DNA of 64,000 nucleotides from an uncultured Lachnospiraceae bacterium (GTDB lineage Bacteria > Bacillota > Clostridia > Lachnospirales > Lachnospiraceae): contig CAJTNC010000017.1 in assembly GCA_910577955.1 (NCBI GenBank), positions 1-64,000 of the forward strand, given 5' to 3'. The notes below the pieces were generated by a model that saw only the letters and a program-made list of their open reading frames with translations, was not told the origin of the DNA and did no database searches. This document shows positions 17,354-25,464 of this stretch, piece by piece (positions within the stretch are counted from its first letter, which is position 1; each line of letters begins with the position of its first letter). The position numbers and the translations under genes were made by a program.

Positions 17354-17373
17354 TTTGCTTGCGGGATAAACAG
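17354..17373 (+). repeat. 20-nt sequence repeated at 19294
   Basis: TTTGCTTGCGGGATAAACAG. The copy at 19294-19314 differs by one inserted C. This copy includes the presumed TTG start of the cyclo-ligase gene. Confidence 0.7.
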
Positions 17374-18030
17374 GAAATCGAAGAGAAAGAAAAAAGGTTG
17401 CTCAGAGCGCAGATATTAAAGGAACGAAATGCCTTTTCATCGGAACAAAGAAGGCTGTGGGATAGTCGGATTTTAGAACATCTGATAAAATATGATGCGG
17501 AAGATCCCTGCGACGTTTATTTGTGCTATGCGAATTACAAAAGCGAAGTTTCCACAAAGGAATTTATCCGCCGGTGTTTAGACGATGGAAAGACTGTCTT
17601 TGTGCCTAAGGTTTTAAATACACAGAGTAAGCGGCCAAAAATGGAATTTTATCAAATCACCGCATGGGAGGAGTTAAAAGAAGGGTATCAGGGGATCCCG
17701 GAACCGGATGATTTGCCGGAGCGTACCTTTTCAGTGTGGCTTGCAAAAAGGGAAGAGGAGATCAGGATAGAAAGAGCTCGGATAAGGATGCTGCTCCCCG
17801 GGGCGGTTTTTGATAAAGAGGGAAACCGAATCGGCTACGGAGGCGGTTTTTATGACAGATGGATTGCGAAATGGAATAAAAATTCTATCTGTTTTGAATC
17901 AGAACTTGCAAAAATAGGGCTGGCCTATAGGATGCAGATCGTCGGAGAGATTCCGACAGAGGTATTTGATCAAAAGGTTGATTATTTGATCACAGAAGAT
18001 GGTATGATTTGCGCGACAGGTAATCGATAG
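17359..18030 (+). CDS. 5-formyltetrahydrofolate cyclo-ligase
   Basis: About 223 residues. The enzyme converts 5-formyl-THF to 5,10-methenyl-THF with ATP. The hallmark LLPGAVFDKEGNRIGYGGGFYDRW lies in the C-terminal half and carries the ATP/Mg loop; an N-terminal basic helix (KRLLRAQILKERN) is also typical. I choose the TTG at 17359, which has AGGAAAGGA 9 nt upstream; a TTG at 17323 has no such SD. It is wedged between proB and proA without a metabolic link to proline. The start region carries a 20-nt sequence repeated almost exactly at 19294, after proA. Confidence 0.88.
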   Translation: MRDKQEIEEKEKRLLRAQILKERNAFSSEQRRLWDSRILEHLIKYDAEDPCDVYLCYANYKSEVSTKEFIRRCLDDGKTVFVPKVLNTQSKRPKMEFYQITAWEELKEGYQGIPEPDDLPERTFSVWLAKREEEIRIERARIRMLLPGAVFDKEGNRIGYGGGFYDRWIAKWNKNSICFESELAKIGLAYRMQIVGEIPTEVFDQKVDYLITEDGMICATGNR

Positions 18031-18040
18031 GAGAGAGAAT

Positions 18041-19288
18041 ATGATAAATTTGGAAACACTCTGTAAGAATGCGGCGGCGGTAAAATATGAAATACAGGTT
18101 TTACCCACTGAAAAAAAGAATCGGGTGTTGGAGCAGTGCGCTCTGGCACTGGTTACACGCAGAGAAGATATTTTGAATGCCAACGGACTGGATATGGAGC
18201 GGGCCGCAGAGAAGGGAATGCCTCAGGGCTTGCAGGACAGACTGAGGCTGACCGCTCAAAGGATCGAGGCGATGGCGGAAGGGCTTAGGCAGATCGCGGC
18301 GCTTCCCGATCCGGTGGGGGAGGTAATGGAGCGGTTTGACAGACCAAACGGTCTTAGGATCGAAAAATGCCGCGTCCCCATCGGTGTGATCGGCATTATC
18401 TACGAGGCGCGCCCTAATGTGACGGCGGATGCTTTCGGACTTTGTTTCAAGACCGGAAATGCGGTGATCCTGAAGGGGGGCAGCGACGCTTTTTATTCCA
18501 ATCAGAAGATCGTGGAAATATTGCGGGATGTGTTGGGCAAAAACGGGATATCAGCGGATGTATTGTCCATGATAGAAGACACGAGCAGGGAGACCGCGGC
18601 GGAGTTTATGAAGATGCATAAGTATGTGAATCTGCTGATCCCCAGAGGAGGGGCCGGATTGATTCGAAGCGTGGTGGAGAACAGTACTATTCCGGTTATT
18701 GAGACAGGAACCGGAAACTGCCATATTTATGTGGATGACGAGGCGGATCCCGATATGGCGGTAAACATCATCTTTAACGCAAAGACCCAGCGGATCGGCG
18801 TCTGCAACGCCTGCGAATCGCTGGTAGTGCATAAGGATATCAAGGATGCAGTGCTGCCGAAGCTTGGAGAAAAACTACGGGAAAAACAGGTGGAGATCAG
18901 AGGGGATGAACAGGTGTGCGGGATTTTGTCAGAGAGCATCCCCGCCACGGAGGAGGATTACGGAAAGGAGTATCTGGATTATATCCTTTCCGTGAAAACA
19001 GCGGGAAGCATAGAGGAGGCGATCGCCCATATCAACCGATATAACACAGGCCATTCCGAGGCGATCATCACGGAAAATAAGGAGCATGCGGAACAATTCC
19101 TGCGGGAAGTGGATGCCGCCTGCGTGTATGTGAACGCTTCCACCAGATTTACCGACGGGTTTGAGTTCGGATTCGGGGCGGAGATCGGTATCAGCACCCA
19201 GATGCTTCATGCCAGAGGGCCTATGGGGCTTAAGGAGCTGACAAGCTATAAGTATCAGATCTATGGCAACGGACAGATCAGAGAATAG
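18041..19288 (+). CDS. proA: Gamma-glutamyl phosphate reductase
   Basis: A 415-residue aldehyde-dehydrogenase-like enzyme, the second step of proline synthesis. It reduces gamma-glutamyl phosphate to glutamate semialdehyde with NADPH. Signatures are PIGVIGIIYEARPNVTADAF, LKGGSDA, LLIPRGGAGLI and the catalytic cysteine C255 in RIGVCNACE, then FGFGAEIGISTQ near the end. Full length for the family. SD GGAGAGAG before the ATG. It forms a proB-(cyclo-ligase)-proA cluster, but pyrroline-5-carboxylate reductase is not present in the window. Confidence 0.96.
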   Translation: MINLETLCKNAAAVKYEIQVLPTEKKNRVLEQCALALVTRREDILNANGLDMERAAEKGMPQGLQDRLRLTAQRIEAMAEGLRQIAALPDPVGEVMERFDRPNGLRIEKCRVPIGVIGIIYEARPNVTADAFGLCFKTGNAVILKGGSDAFYSNQKIVEILRDVLGKNGISADVLSMIEDTSRETAAEFMKMHKYVNLLIPRGGAGLIRSVVENSTIPVIETGTGNCHIYVDDEADPDMAVNIIFNAKTQRIGVCNACESLVVHKDIKDAVLPKLGEKLREKQVEIRGDEQVCGILSESIPATEEDYGKEYLDYILSVKTAGSIEEAIAHINRYNTGHSEAIITENKEHAEQFLREVDAACVYVNASTRFTDGFEFGFGAEIGISTQMLHARGPMGLKELTSYKYQIYGNGQIRE

Positions 19289-19293
19289 AATAG

Positions 19294-19314
19294 TTTGCTT
19301 GCGCGGATAAACAG
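19294..19314 (+). repeat. 21-nt near-copy of 17354-17373
   Basis: TTTGCTTGCGCGGATAAACAG, one base longer than the first copy. Here the TTGC reading frame is closed by a stop, so it cannot act as the same start site. Confidence 0.7.
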
Positions 19315-19315
19315 T

Positions 19316-19330
19316 TGACCGATTTGGTCA
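19316..19330 (+). promoter_or_regulatory. TGACY-N5-RGTCA palindrome
   Basis: TGACCGATTTGGTCA, 26 nt before the GTG start at 19357. One of five exact matches to this 15-bp form seen in the window. A repressor operator is possible; the binding protein is unknown. Confidence 0.4.
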
Positions 19331-19356
19331 TCAATAAAATACAGGAGGCTGAGACA

Positions 19357-20133
19357 GTGGAGGAAGAAAAGAGATATCCCCTTGCTGATATGGAGGAAAA
19401 CCGCCGCTATTTCAGTGAGGTTGCAGACCTGTTATTGTCCAGAGAAAAGGAGAAAAACGGCTTCGGTACACTGCAGGAAAAGACGATCCACGAAGTGATC
19501 AAAGACTTTTACTGTTATGATCATGATTTTCAGGAACAAAAAAGAGGGCGCTATATCGCCGATATCGCTATAGAGGATCATATCTGGGAGGTTCAGACAA
19601 GAGCCTTTCACAGGCTTCGCGGGAAACTGTCCGCTTTTTTGCCTGAGTATCATGTCACCGTTATTTATCCGGTTGCTGTGGAAAAGAAAATATACTGGCT
19701 GGATCAGGAGACAGGAAAGATTACGGGGGGAAGACGTTCGCCGAAAAAGGGGAACGCTTACGACGTGTTCCGGGAACTTTATGCGATCAGGCCGTATCTG
19801 TCAGATCCGAATTTTTCCGTCCATGTTTTTTTGATGGATATGGAGGAATATAAACTGTTAAACGGTTGGAGCGCTGATAAAAAGAGAGGGGCGGCGCGCT
19901 ACGACCGTCTGCCCGGCAGTCTCCGGGATATCGTGCGTCTCGATCAAAAAGACGATTATCTTTCTTTTTTACCCGACAACCTGCCGGAAGAATTTACTTC
20001 TCTGGATTTGGCAAAATGCGCTCATATTTCGAGAAATACCGCCCAGACCTGCCTGTTGATCCTGCGTGATCTTGGGATCGTAGAACTGACGGGGAAAAAG
20101 GGAAGATCGAATCTGCACAGGATCACCCTCTGA
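19357..20133 (+). CDS. Unknown protein: nuclease-like domain plus winged helix
   Basis: A 258-residue soluble protein that I cannot assign to a named family. The first two thirds show a pattern compatible with a PD-(D/E)XK fold: E46 in a helix (KTIHEVIKDF), then D69 and E78-V-Q80 on successive strands (YIADIAIEDHIWEVQTR), then a long basic stretch and a DVFRELYAI helix. The last ~55 residues (TSLDLAKCAHISRNTAQTCL, then LRDLGIVELTGKKGRSNLHR) look like a winged helix-turn-helix. The start is GTG at 19357, with AGGAGG 8 nt upstream; an in-frame TTG at 19315 lacks an SD. I infer a DNA-binding, possibly nuclease-derived protein; catalysis is unproven, since Q replaces the usual Lys. Confidence 0.55.
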   Translation: MEEEKRYPLADMEENRRYFSEVADLLLSREKEKNGFGTLQEKTIHEVIKDFYCYDHDFQEQKRGRYIADIAIEDHIWEVQTRAFHRLRGKLSAFLPEYHVTVIYPVAVEKKIYWLDQETGKITGGRRSPKKGNAYDVFRELYAIRPYLSDPNFSVHVFLMDMEEYKLLNGWSADKKRGAARYDRLPGSLRDIVRLDQKDDYLSFLPDNLPEEFTSLDLAKCAHISRNTAQTCLLILRDLGIVELTGKKGRSNLHRITL

Positions 20134-20173
20134 CCGATAGAGATACTCTTTTCGGCCGGACCGGTGCAATTTC

Positions 20174-21829
20174 TCATAAGGCTGATCGTTTCACCAAATA
20201 TACCGAATAGTTCGTGCTCCGCGTCAGATATTCCGCTTCCTGTTTTTGACCGGACGCCTGCTCAAAAAACGCAAGCGCGTCGGATAAATGTTCCTCATAG
20301 ACATACAGCACAAAAGTGTCGCTTTGAAGTTCCTGCAGGGCGGTATTCTCCTGTCCGGTTTGATCCGGCGAGAGAAAACAGATCCGTTCCGGAATCCGCC
20401 AGTCGTAGCAGGAATAGACATCTGCAGCGCCGCCGTATACGATCCAAGGGATATTTCTGTTTTCCTCCAGCAGATCCATATCTTTTTCCTCATAAAACAG
20501 ATACGGGATACCTTTTCCGCCTTCAATGACCGAAATCTGGATGGCCAGCATACAGGCGGATAAAATAAAGCCGGTTATCCACTGTGTGATGCGGCGTGTC
20601 CTGCCGCCTTCGATCCGGGAGAAGAGAGCCTGCAGCAACAGGATCGCGCCGAAGGCCATGCAGAGCATCATGATTGTATAGGAGCCCCAGAGATAACGTT
20701 CCTCAAAACCGGCCGGTATGGTAAAGCACACGATGAACTGGTATACCTGTGCGGTTAAAACGGTGAGAACAAGCGCTGTCAGTCGACGGTATTCTTTTTT
20801 CTGAAAGAGAAAGATCCCACCGCCGATAATACAGCCGAAAATTAGCAGAAGTCCGAGCGCTGCAGGAAGGGCAGAACCGAATATGGACAGAGACAAATGC
20901 TCGTAGCCGTCTGCAATCTGTCGGATCTTTTCCCCGGAAAAATCAAAAAGAGAGGTCAGCGCCATCTGTCCTTTGCCTCTGTTTAAGTTCCAGCGGCAGT
21001 AGGGAAACAGCCATATGGTCGCAAGGAGCGACAGCACAAAGGTCACGCACCATACCGCTGCAGCACGAAAGGCGGCTGCAGTCCGAAATCTTTTTCCTTT
21101 TTGGCGAAATGCCAGAATCAGAAGCCACAGGCAAAACATGAAAGCCTGCGCCGCATAAAATATCCAAAAATCGTAGTGGGTGAGAAAGCCTGCCACGCTG
21201 ACCCCAAAAAGATAGAAAAAGGCGCCGGGCGAAAGCCTGTCTTTTGAGATTTCACGTAAAATCCAAAATCCCCCGAGCAAGAGCAGACCCTCCGCCAACA
21301 AAAGCATCATATACATACGCAGGATCATGGTCTGTTCCAGCAGCAGGCGATTGACTACACAGGTCAAAAACATGGCTGTGCCCGCTAGGAAAGGGCTTTT
21401 TGTCAACCGGCAAAACAGCAGGTATCCGAGAATAAGGAAGACCAGATAAAACGCAAGGTTTATGGAGAGGCCGATCCATATGGTGCCGCTGCCTTTAAAA
21501 AAGAAAAAACTCACCACCCGGAACAGCCAGAAATAGAGCGGCACATGGTCGTTGTAGAGCCGCACCGTGATATCGCGGAAGGAAAGCGTATCTGCGTCGG
21601 CCGCAAAAAAAGCGTCCACATCGTCTCCGCTCATCCATTGATCCGGATTGTTCATGGGCCATTCCTGCTCGAAGCCGTTGGCCGACTCGTAACTGTAGAT
21701 CTCATCGCAGAACCAGACTTCTTTTTTGTCTGCCCAGAATAAAAAGAACAAGATCCCTGCGGCGATCAGTAAAAATCCTATTATGATAGTTTTATGTGTT
21801 TCGTTTCCGTTGAATAGGTTGCTTTTCAT
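20174..21829 (-). CDS. GT-C (ArnT/PMT-like) integral membrane glycosyltransferase
   Basis: A 551-residue polytopic protein with about 11-12 membrane spans. After the first span comes CDEIYSYE (D42, E43), the acidic pair used by GT-C enzymes, and the first large loop ends with NDHVPLYFWLFR, equivalent to the HPPLYY-type motif of GT39/GT83 enzymes. Such enzymes move sugars from polyprenyl-phosphate donors onto lipids, proteins or wall polymers outside the membrane; the acceptor is unknown. The C-terminal ~120 residues are extracytoplasmic. The SD is weak. A predicted promoter (21918-21946) and a leader hairpin (ACAGCGG/CCGCTGT at 21848-21872) precede it. Confidence 0.72.
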   Translation of the reverse strand: MKSNLFNGNETHKTIIIGFLLIAAGILFFLFWADKKEVWFCDEIYSYESANGFEQEWPMNNPDQWMSGDDVDAFFAADADTLSFRDITVRLYNDHVPLYFWLFRVVSFFFFKGSGTIWIGLSINLAFYLVFLILGYLLFCRLTKSPFLAGTAMFLTCVVNRLLLEQTMILRMYMMLLLAEGLLLLGGFWILREISKDRLSPGAFFYLFGVSVAGFLTHYDFWIFYAAQAFMFCLWLLILAFRQKGKRFRTAAAFRAAAVWCVTFVLSLLATIWLFPYCRWNLNRGKGQMALTSLFDFSGEKIRQIADGYEHLSLSIFGSALPAALGLLLIFGCIIGGGIFLFQKKEYRRLTALVLTVLTAQVYQFIVCFTIPAGFEERYLWGSYTIMMLCMAFGAILLLQALFSRIEGGRTRRITQWITGFILSACMLAIQISVIEGGKGIPYLFYEEKDMDLLEENRNIPWIVYGGAADVYSCYDWRIPERICFLSPDQTGQENTALQELQSDTFVLYVYEEHLSDALAFFEQASGQKQEAEYLTRSTNYSVYLVKRSAL

Positions 21830-21917
21830 ATTGTTGCCGTACCGGTCACAGCGGACATAAAAGAGCCGCTGTCCTTTCCCGTGATGAGGAAAATTTTCGA
21901 ATTGTCAAAGTCACTTT

Positions 21918-21946
21918 ATTATAGCGGATTTTCTGTAATTAAGCAA
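21918..21946 (-). promoter_or_regulatory. Sigma-A promoter of the glycosyltransferase
   Basis: On the minus strand TTGCTT (21946-21941), a 17-nt spacer and TATAAT (21923-21918). The start would be near 21911, leaving an ~80-nt leader that contains a 7-bp hairpin. Confidence 0.65.
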
Positions 21947-22003
21947 CCGATTCGCATCTTCCGTACTGTTTGTATCATGATCGGGTATTTTAATGATATC
22001 AAT

Positions 22004-22031
22004 TTGCTTTCTTCAAAGGAAATGATATGAT
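22004..22031 (+). promoter_or_regulatory. Putative promoter of the NUDIX gene
   Basis: TTGCTT (22004-22009), a 16-nt spacer, TATGAT (22026-22031). A transcript from here would carry repeat B in its leader. Confidence 0.45.
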
Positions 22032-22091
22032 ATGATTTATAAAACAGGATGTATCCAGATAATTGCGAAATTCAGTTTTCTGCTGTATTTA

Positions 22092-22229
22092 CCGTGCAAA
22101 ATTTACGAATCCATAAGCAGGCGCTGTGAGACCGTCGGCACTTAGGCATCGTATTTTGGTGCCTTATGTGTCCGCTGCGGTCGAACCGCAGTGAAAACGT
22201 GCCTGCGTTGGATTTCAAATTTTGCACGG
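22092..22229 (-). repeat. ~140-bp structured palindromic repeat, copy B
   Basis: Perfect 13-bp terminal inverted repeats, CCGTGCAAAATTT (22092-22104) and AAATTTTGCACGG (22217-22229). Reverse-complemented, the interior is nearly identical to copy A (12321-12460). Differences fall as paired changes in the stems: T-A to C-G and G-C to C-G in the outer stem, and C-G to A-T in the inner stem. Others fall in a hairpin loop (TTG to TCG) or are single changes. The element ends 70 nt before the NUDIX start. Confidence 0.87.
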
Positions 22230-22298
22230 CCAAACGACAGAATCCGTGAGTTTCGGAATTATCTGACAGGATATATCGGGAAAGAGGAGGAAACGGAT

Positions 22299-22886
22299 AT
22301 GGATTACACAGAGGAATTGAAGGCGTACCGCCCGAAAAATGAACAGGAAGCCGCGGACAAGCAGATGATCTTATCCTATATAGAGACGTTTCCCGACACC
22401 ATACTTACAAGAAAGAATCTTTTTGCCCACATAACGGCGGCATCCATGATATTCAACAAAGACCGTGACAAAGTGTTGATGATCTATCACAATATTTACC
22501 GTTCGTGGTCATGGACAGGGGGACATGCGGACGGAGATGCCGACATGCTTTATGTGGCAAAAAAAGAAGCCAAAGAGGAGACCGGTATCCGAAATTTAGA
22601 GGTATTGTGCCTCAAGCCGGAAGACGGCCCTATGGCGGCGGTGGATGTACTGCCGGTGTGGGGACATGTGAAACGTGGAAAATATGTCAGTTCCCATCTC
22701 CATCTGAACTTCAGCTATCTGTTTGAGGCGGCTGAGGAAGAAACATTGCGCATCAAGGAAGACGAAAACAGTCAGGTTGGTTGGATAAAAACCACAGAGA
22801 TCGCTCAAAAGGTGACGGAACCCGATATGATCCCGGTCTATGAAAAACTGATCAAATTGGGGCATTTTGCTGAACGGGCGGTTTAG
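22299..22886 (+). CDS. NUDIX hydrolase
   Basis: A 195-residue NUDIX-fold protein expected to cleave a nucleoside diphosphate linked to another moiety. The NUDIX box is GGHADGDADMLYVAKKEAKE followed by ETGI; the helix Glu cluster KEAKEE that binds Mg is intact, but the first Glu of the GX5E consensus is Ala. Substrate unknown. I start at 22299, with GAGGAGG 8 nt upstream; an in-frame ATG at 22191 lies inside repeat B and is rejected. The 3' end overlaps the opposing lipid kinase by 4 nt. Confidence 0.87.
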   Translation: MDYTEELKAYRPKNEQEAADKQMILSYIETFPDTILTRKNLFAHITAASMIFNKDRDKVLMIYHNIYRSWSWTGGHADGDADMLYVAKKEAKEETGIRNLEVLCLKPEDGPMAAVDVLPVWGHVKRGKYVSSHLHLNFSYLFEAAEEETLRIKEDENSQVGWIKTTEIAQKVTEPDMIPVYEKLIKLGHFAERAV

Positions 22887-23812
22887 AGAAACATGGAAAA
22901 AGCATCCTTCTCACAGGAAATTTCAAGGCGGTTTTCTTTTCTTGTAACTTCTCCGTCCGTATGCACCCAGAGCGGCTTGTCTGTCTCTATCACGATATGT
23001 CTGCCCTGATAGGGCGTGATGCCGCGAAAACGATAATGTTTTCCGTAAAAGGCAGTGGGCAGTGCGAACAGGATCAAAGACTTGGAGATATCTCCGACGG
23101 CGCACAGGTTTAAAATGCCGTCGTGGGGATCCGCATTCGGTGCAAACATAAAGCCTCCGCCCTCAAAGCGGTGCAGCATACAGCAGGTAAAAAGCATATT
23201 GCCGATAGATATGTTCTCTCCGTGATCCGGAGTGAGTCTGCCGGAAACGGCCTTTGCCGTCAAAAGCTGTTTCAGAGCGACGCTCAAGTAGATCAGCTTC
23301 CCGAGTCCTAACTTATTTAAAGTCTTTTTGAAGGGGGAGTGAAGCGCTTCCTCACAGACAGCCGCATCATAACCGATACCGCAGCTTACGAGAAAACGAC
23401 GTTTTTCACCGTCGGAATATGTGATGGTTCCGAGGTCCATAGACACCGGAACTTTCGCATGCAAGATTAGATGCAGCGCCTCTATAGGATCTTTGGGAAT
23501 CTTTAAATCTCTGGCGAGATCGTTGCTCGAACCTGTGGGAATATAACCGAGGATCAGCTTCATCGGCTCCGCGATTCCCTGCAGGGTTTCATTGACGGTT
23601 CCGTCTCCGCCCAGCACAATAACCGAAAGTGAGGTATCGCCTGCAGCATTTGCGGAAATTTCTTTTGCTATCCTGATCACATCTCCCGGTTTTTCTGACA
23701 GATAGGACCGAAAAGGAACCCGCTCTTTAAGCAGTGCAGGTTCGATCTTGTTTTTCCATATGTTGAATCCTTTGCCGGAACAGGAGGCCGGATTGACGAT
23801 GACATGATACAT
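22883..23812 (-). CDS. Diacylglycerol/lipid kinase family protein (YegS/DgkB-like)
   Basis: A 309-residue soluble lipid kinase. The ATP-binding motif VLGGDGTVNE and the PTGSSNDLARDL loop are diagnostic; FAPNADPHDGILNL and the DG(E)VT near the C-terminus also match. The family phosphorylates diacylglycerol or related lipids, in Firmicutes mainly for phospholipid recycling after lipoteichoic acid synthesis, but the exact lipid cannot be told. I choose the ATG at 23812 (MYHVIVNPAS): the predicted transcript begins near 23842, downstream of the alternative ATG at 23872, so the longer form cannot be made from it. Confidence 0.85.
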   Translation of the reverse strand: MYHVIVNPASCSGKGFNIWKNKIEPALLKERVPFRSYLSEKPGDVIRIAKEISANAAGDTSLSVIVLGGDGTVNETLQGIAEPMKLILGYIPTGSSNDLARDLKIPKDPIEALHLILHAKVPVSMDLGTITYSDGEKRRFLVSCGIGYDAAVCEEALHSPFKKTLNKLGLGKLIYLSVALKQLLTAKAVSGRLTPDHGENISIGNMLFTCCMLHRFEGGGFMFAPNADPHDGILNLCAVGDISKSLILFALPTAFYGKHYRFRGITPYQGRHIVIETDKPLWVHTDGEVTRKENRLEISCEKDAFSMFL

Positions 23813-23848
23813 GGCGGTGTTTATCCTTTGTATATAATATATATCCAC

Positions 23849-23877
23849 ATTGTAAAGTATCCGCAATTTCATGTCAA
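23849..23877 (-). promoter_or_regulatory. Sigma-A promoter of the lipid kinase
   Basis: TTGACA (23877-23872), a 17-nt spacer, TACAAT (23854-23849) on the minus strand. One of the best promoter matches in the window; it settles the start codon choice at 23812. Confidence 0.72.
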
Positions 23878-23949
23878 ATATAAAAATCCGGTCTGTGTAT
23901 AATGGCTGGGAAGGGCATCAAAAAAACAGTCGCTTTCCGCTGTTATTTG

Positions 23950-23958
23950 TGTTATAAT
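23950..23958 (+). promoter_or_regulatory. Extended -10 element before miaB
   Basis: TGTTATAAT gives the TGnTATAAT form. The -35 region is poor, as is usual for extended -10 promoters. The start would be near 23965, about 29 nt before miaB. Confidence 0.5.
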
Positions 23959-23993
23959 GACCCAGAATGCATTGTGAGAAAGAGGATTCAATC

Positions 23994-25451
23994 ATGGGTT
24001 ACATGGAAGATATAGAAGTGATGGTAGACAAGCAGGATCTGACGCTTCCGCCGCCGGCAAAGGAACCGGAAAGGCAGTACTATTTTATCGGAAAATGCAG
24101 AGAAATCATCCGGAGAAAGTCAGAGGAGGCCGGACGTCCGCTATATGCGTGTTCGGTATGTTTCGGCTGCCAGATGAACGCCAGAGATTCGGAAAAACTC
24201 GCCGGAATCCTGAGAAGCATCGGTTTTGAGGAGACAGCCTCGGAGGATGCAGATTTTGTGATCTACAATACCTGCACTGTGCGGGACAATGCAAACCAAC
24301 GGGTTTTCGGAAGACTTGGTGCGCTTAACGGTTACAAAAAGAAAAATCCGGGGATGAAAGTAGCTCTGTGCGGCTGTATGATGCAGGAGGATCTGGTGAT
24401 CAGGAAACTCCAAAAAAGTTACGGTTTTGTGGATCTGATCTTCGGCACTCATAATCTGTACAAATTTGCGGAACTTTTGTACCGCTGTTATACGGAAACG
24501 GGCATGATCGTGGACATCTGGGAAGACACGGATAAGATCGTAGAAGATTTGCCTGTGGAACGCAAGTTTTCCTTCAAATCCGGCGTCAATATCATGTTTG
24601 GATGCAATAATTTCTGCAGTTACTGTATCGTGCCCTATGTGCGGGGCAGGGAGCGTTCCAGAGCGCCGGAGGAAATTGTGCGGGAAGTAAGGAATCTGGC
24701 GGCGGACGGTGTAAAGGAAGTCATGCTGCTTGGACAGAACGTCAATTCCTACGGAAAGAAACAGGGCGAGGGATTTATGTCGTTCCCGGAACTTCTGCGG
24801 GAGGTGGAAAAAGTGGAGGGGATCGAGAGGATCCGTTTTATGACTTCCCACCCTAAGGATCTCTCGGACGAATTGATACAGGTGATGAAAGAATCAAAGA
24901 AAATATGCCGTCATCTCCATCTTCCTCTGCAGTCCGGTTCCACCAGAATCTTGGAAAAGATGAACAGACGATACACGAAGGAATCCTACCTTGCGCTGGC
25001 GGAGAAGATCAGGCGGGAGATACCGGATATTTCTATAACCACGGATATTATCGTCGGTTTTCCGGGTGAGACGGAAAAGGACGCGGAAGATACCATCGAC
25101 GTGATAAAAAAAGTACGGTTTGACAACGCTTTCACTTTTGTCTACTCCAAACGGACAGGCACGCCTGCGGCGGCTATGGAGCAGGCGCCGCAGGCGTTGG
25201 TGCGGGAAAATTTTGATAAAATACTTGCCTGCGTGCAGGAGACGGCGAGAGAGCGCGTAAGGCGCTTTGAGGGGCTGACGATGCCCGTACTCGTGGAGGA
25301 AACAAACGAACAGGACAGCGCGTTTTTGACAGGAAGATTATCCAACAATACCGTAGTGCACTTTCCGGGGGATGCGTCTTTGATCGGACAGATCGTGGAT
25401 GTGACGTTGGATCGGTGCGAGGGATTTTATTATATCGGTAAAAAAGCCTGA
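23994..25451 (+). CDS. miaB: tRNA-i6A37 methylthiotransferase MiaB
   Basis: A 485-residue radical-SAM methylthiotransferase that makes ms2i6A at A37 of tRNAs reading UNN codons. Three conserved Cys sit in the N-terminal UPF0004 domain (CFGCQMNARDSE, NTCTVRDNA, CGCMMQ) and ligate the auxiliary [4Fe-4S]. The radical-SAM motif is CNNFCSYCIVPYVRGRERSR, and a TRAM domain ends the protein. The start at 23994 has AGAAAGAGG 8 nt upstream; an ATG at 23967 is less likely. It works after MiaA, which lies downstream in the same gene run at 31510. Confidence 0.95.
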   Translation: MGYMEDIEVMVDKQDLTLPPPAKEPERQYYFIGKCREIIRRKSEEAGRPLYACSVCFGCQMNARDSEKLAGILRSIGFEETASEDADFVIYNTCTVRDNANQRVFGRLGALNGYKKKNPGMKVALCGCMMQEDLVIRKLQKSYGFVDLIFGTHNLYKFAELLYRCYTETGMIVDIWEDTDKIVEDLPVERKFSFKSGVNIMFGCNNFCSYCIVPYVRGRERSRAPEEIVREVRNLAADGVKEVMLLGQNVNSYGKKQGEGFMSFPELLREVEKVEGIERIRFMTSHPKDLSDELIQVMKESKKICRHLHLPLQSGSTRILEKMNRRYTKESYLALAEKIRREIPDISITTDIIVGFPGETEKDAEDTIDVIKKVRFDNAFTFVYSKRTGTPAAAMEQAPQALVRENFDKILACVQETARERVRRFEGLTMPVLVEETNEQDSAFLTGRLSNNTVVHFPGDASLIGQIVDVTLDRCEGFYYIGKKA

Positions 25452-25464
25452 AACAGGAGGCGTC

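Larger units (their letters stand above)
21830..22298. other. 469-bp divergent intergenic region
   Basis: Between the minus-strand glycosyltransferase and the plus-strand NUDIX gene. It holds a minus promoter (21918-21946), a plus promoter (22004-22031), the hairpin at 21848-21872 and repeat copy B (22092-22229). No additional gene is supported. Confidence 0.7.
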
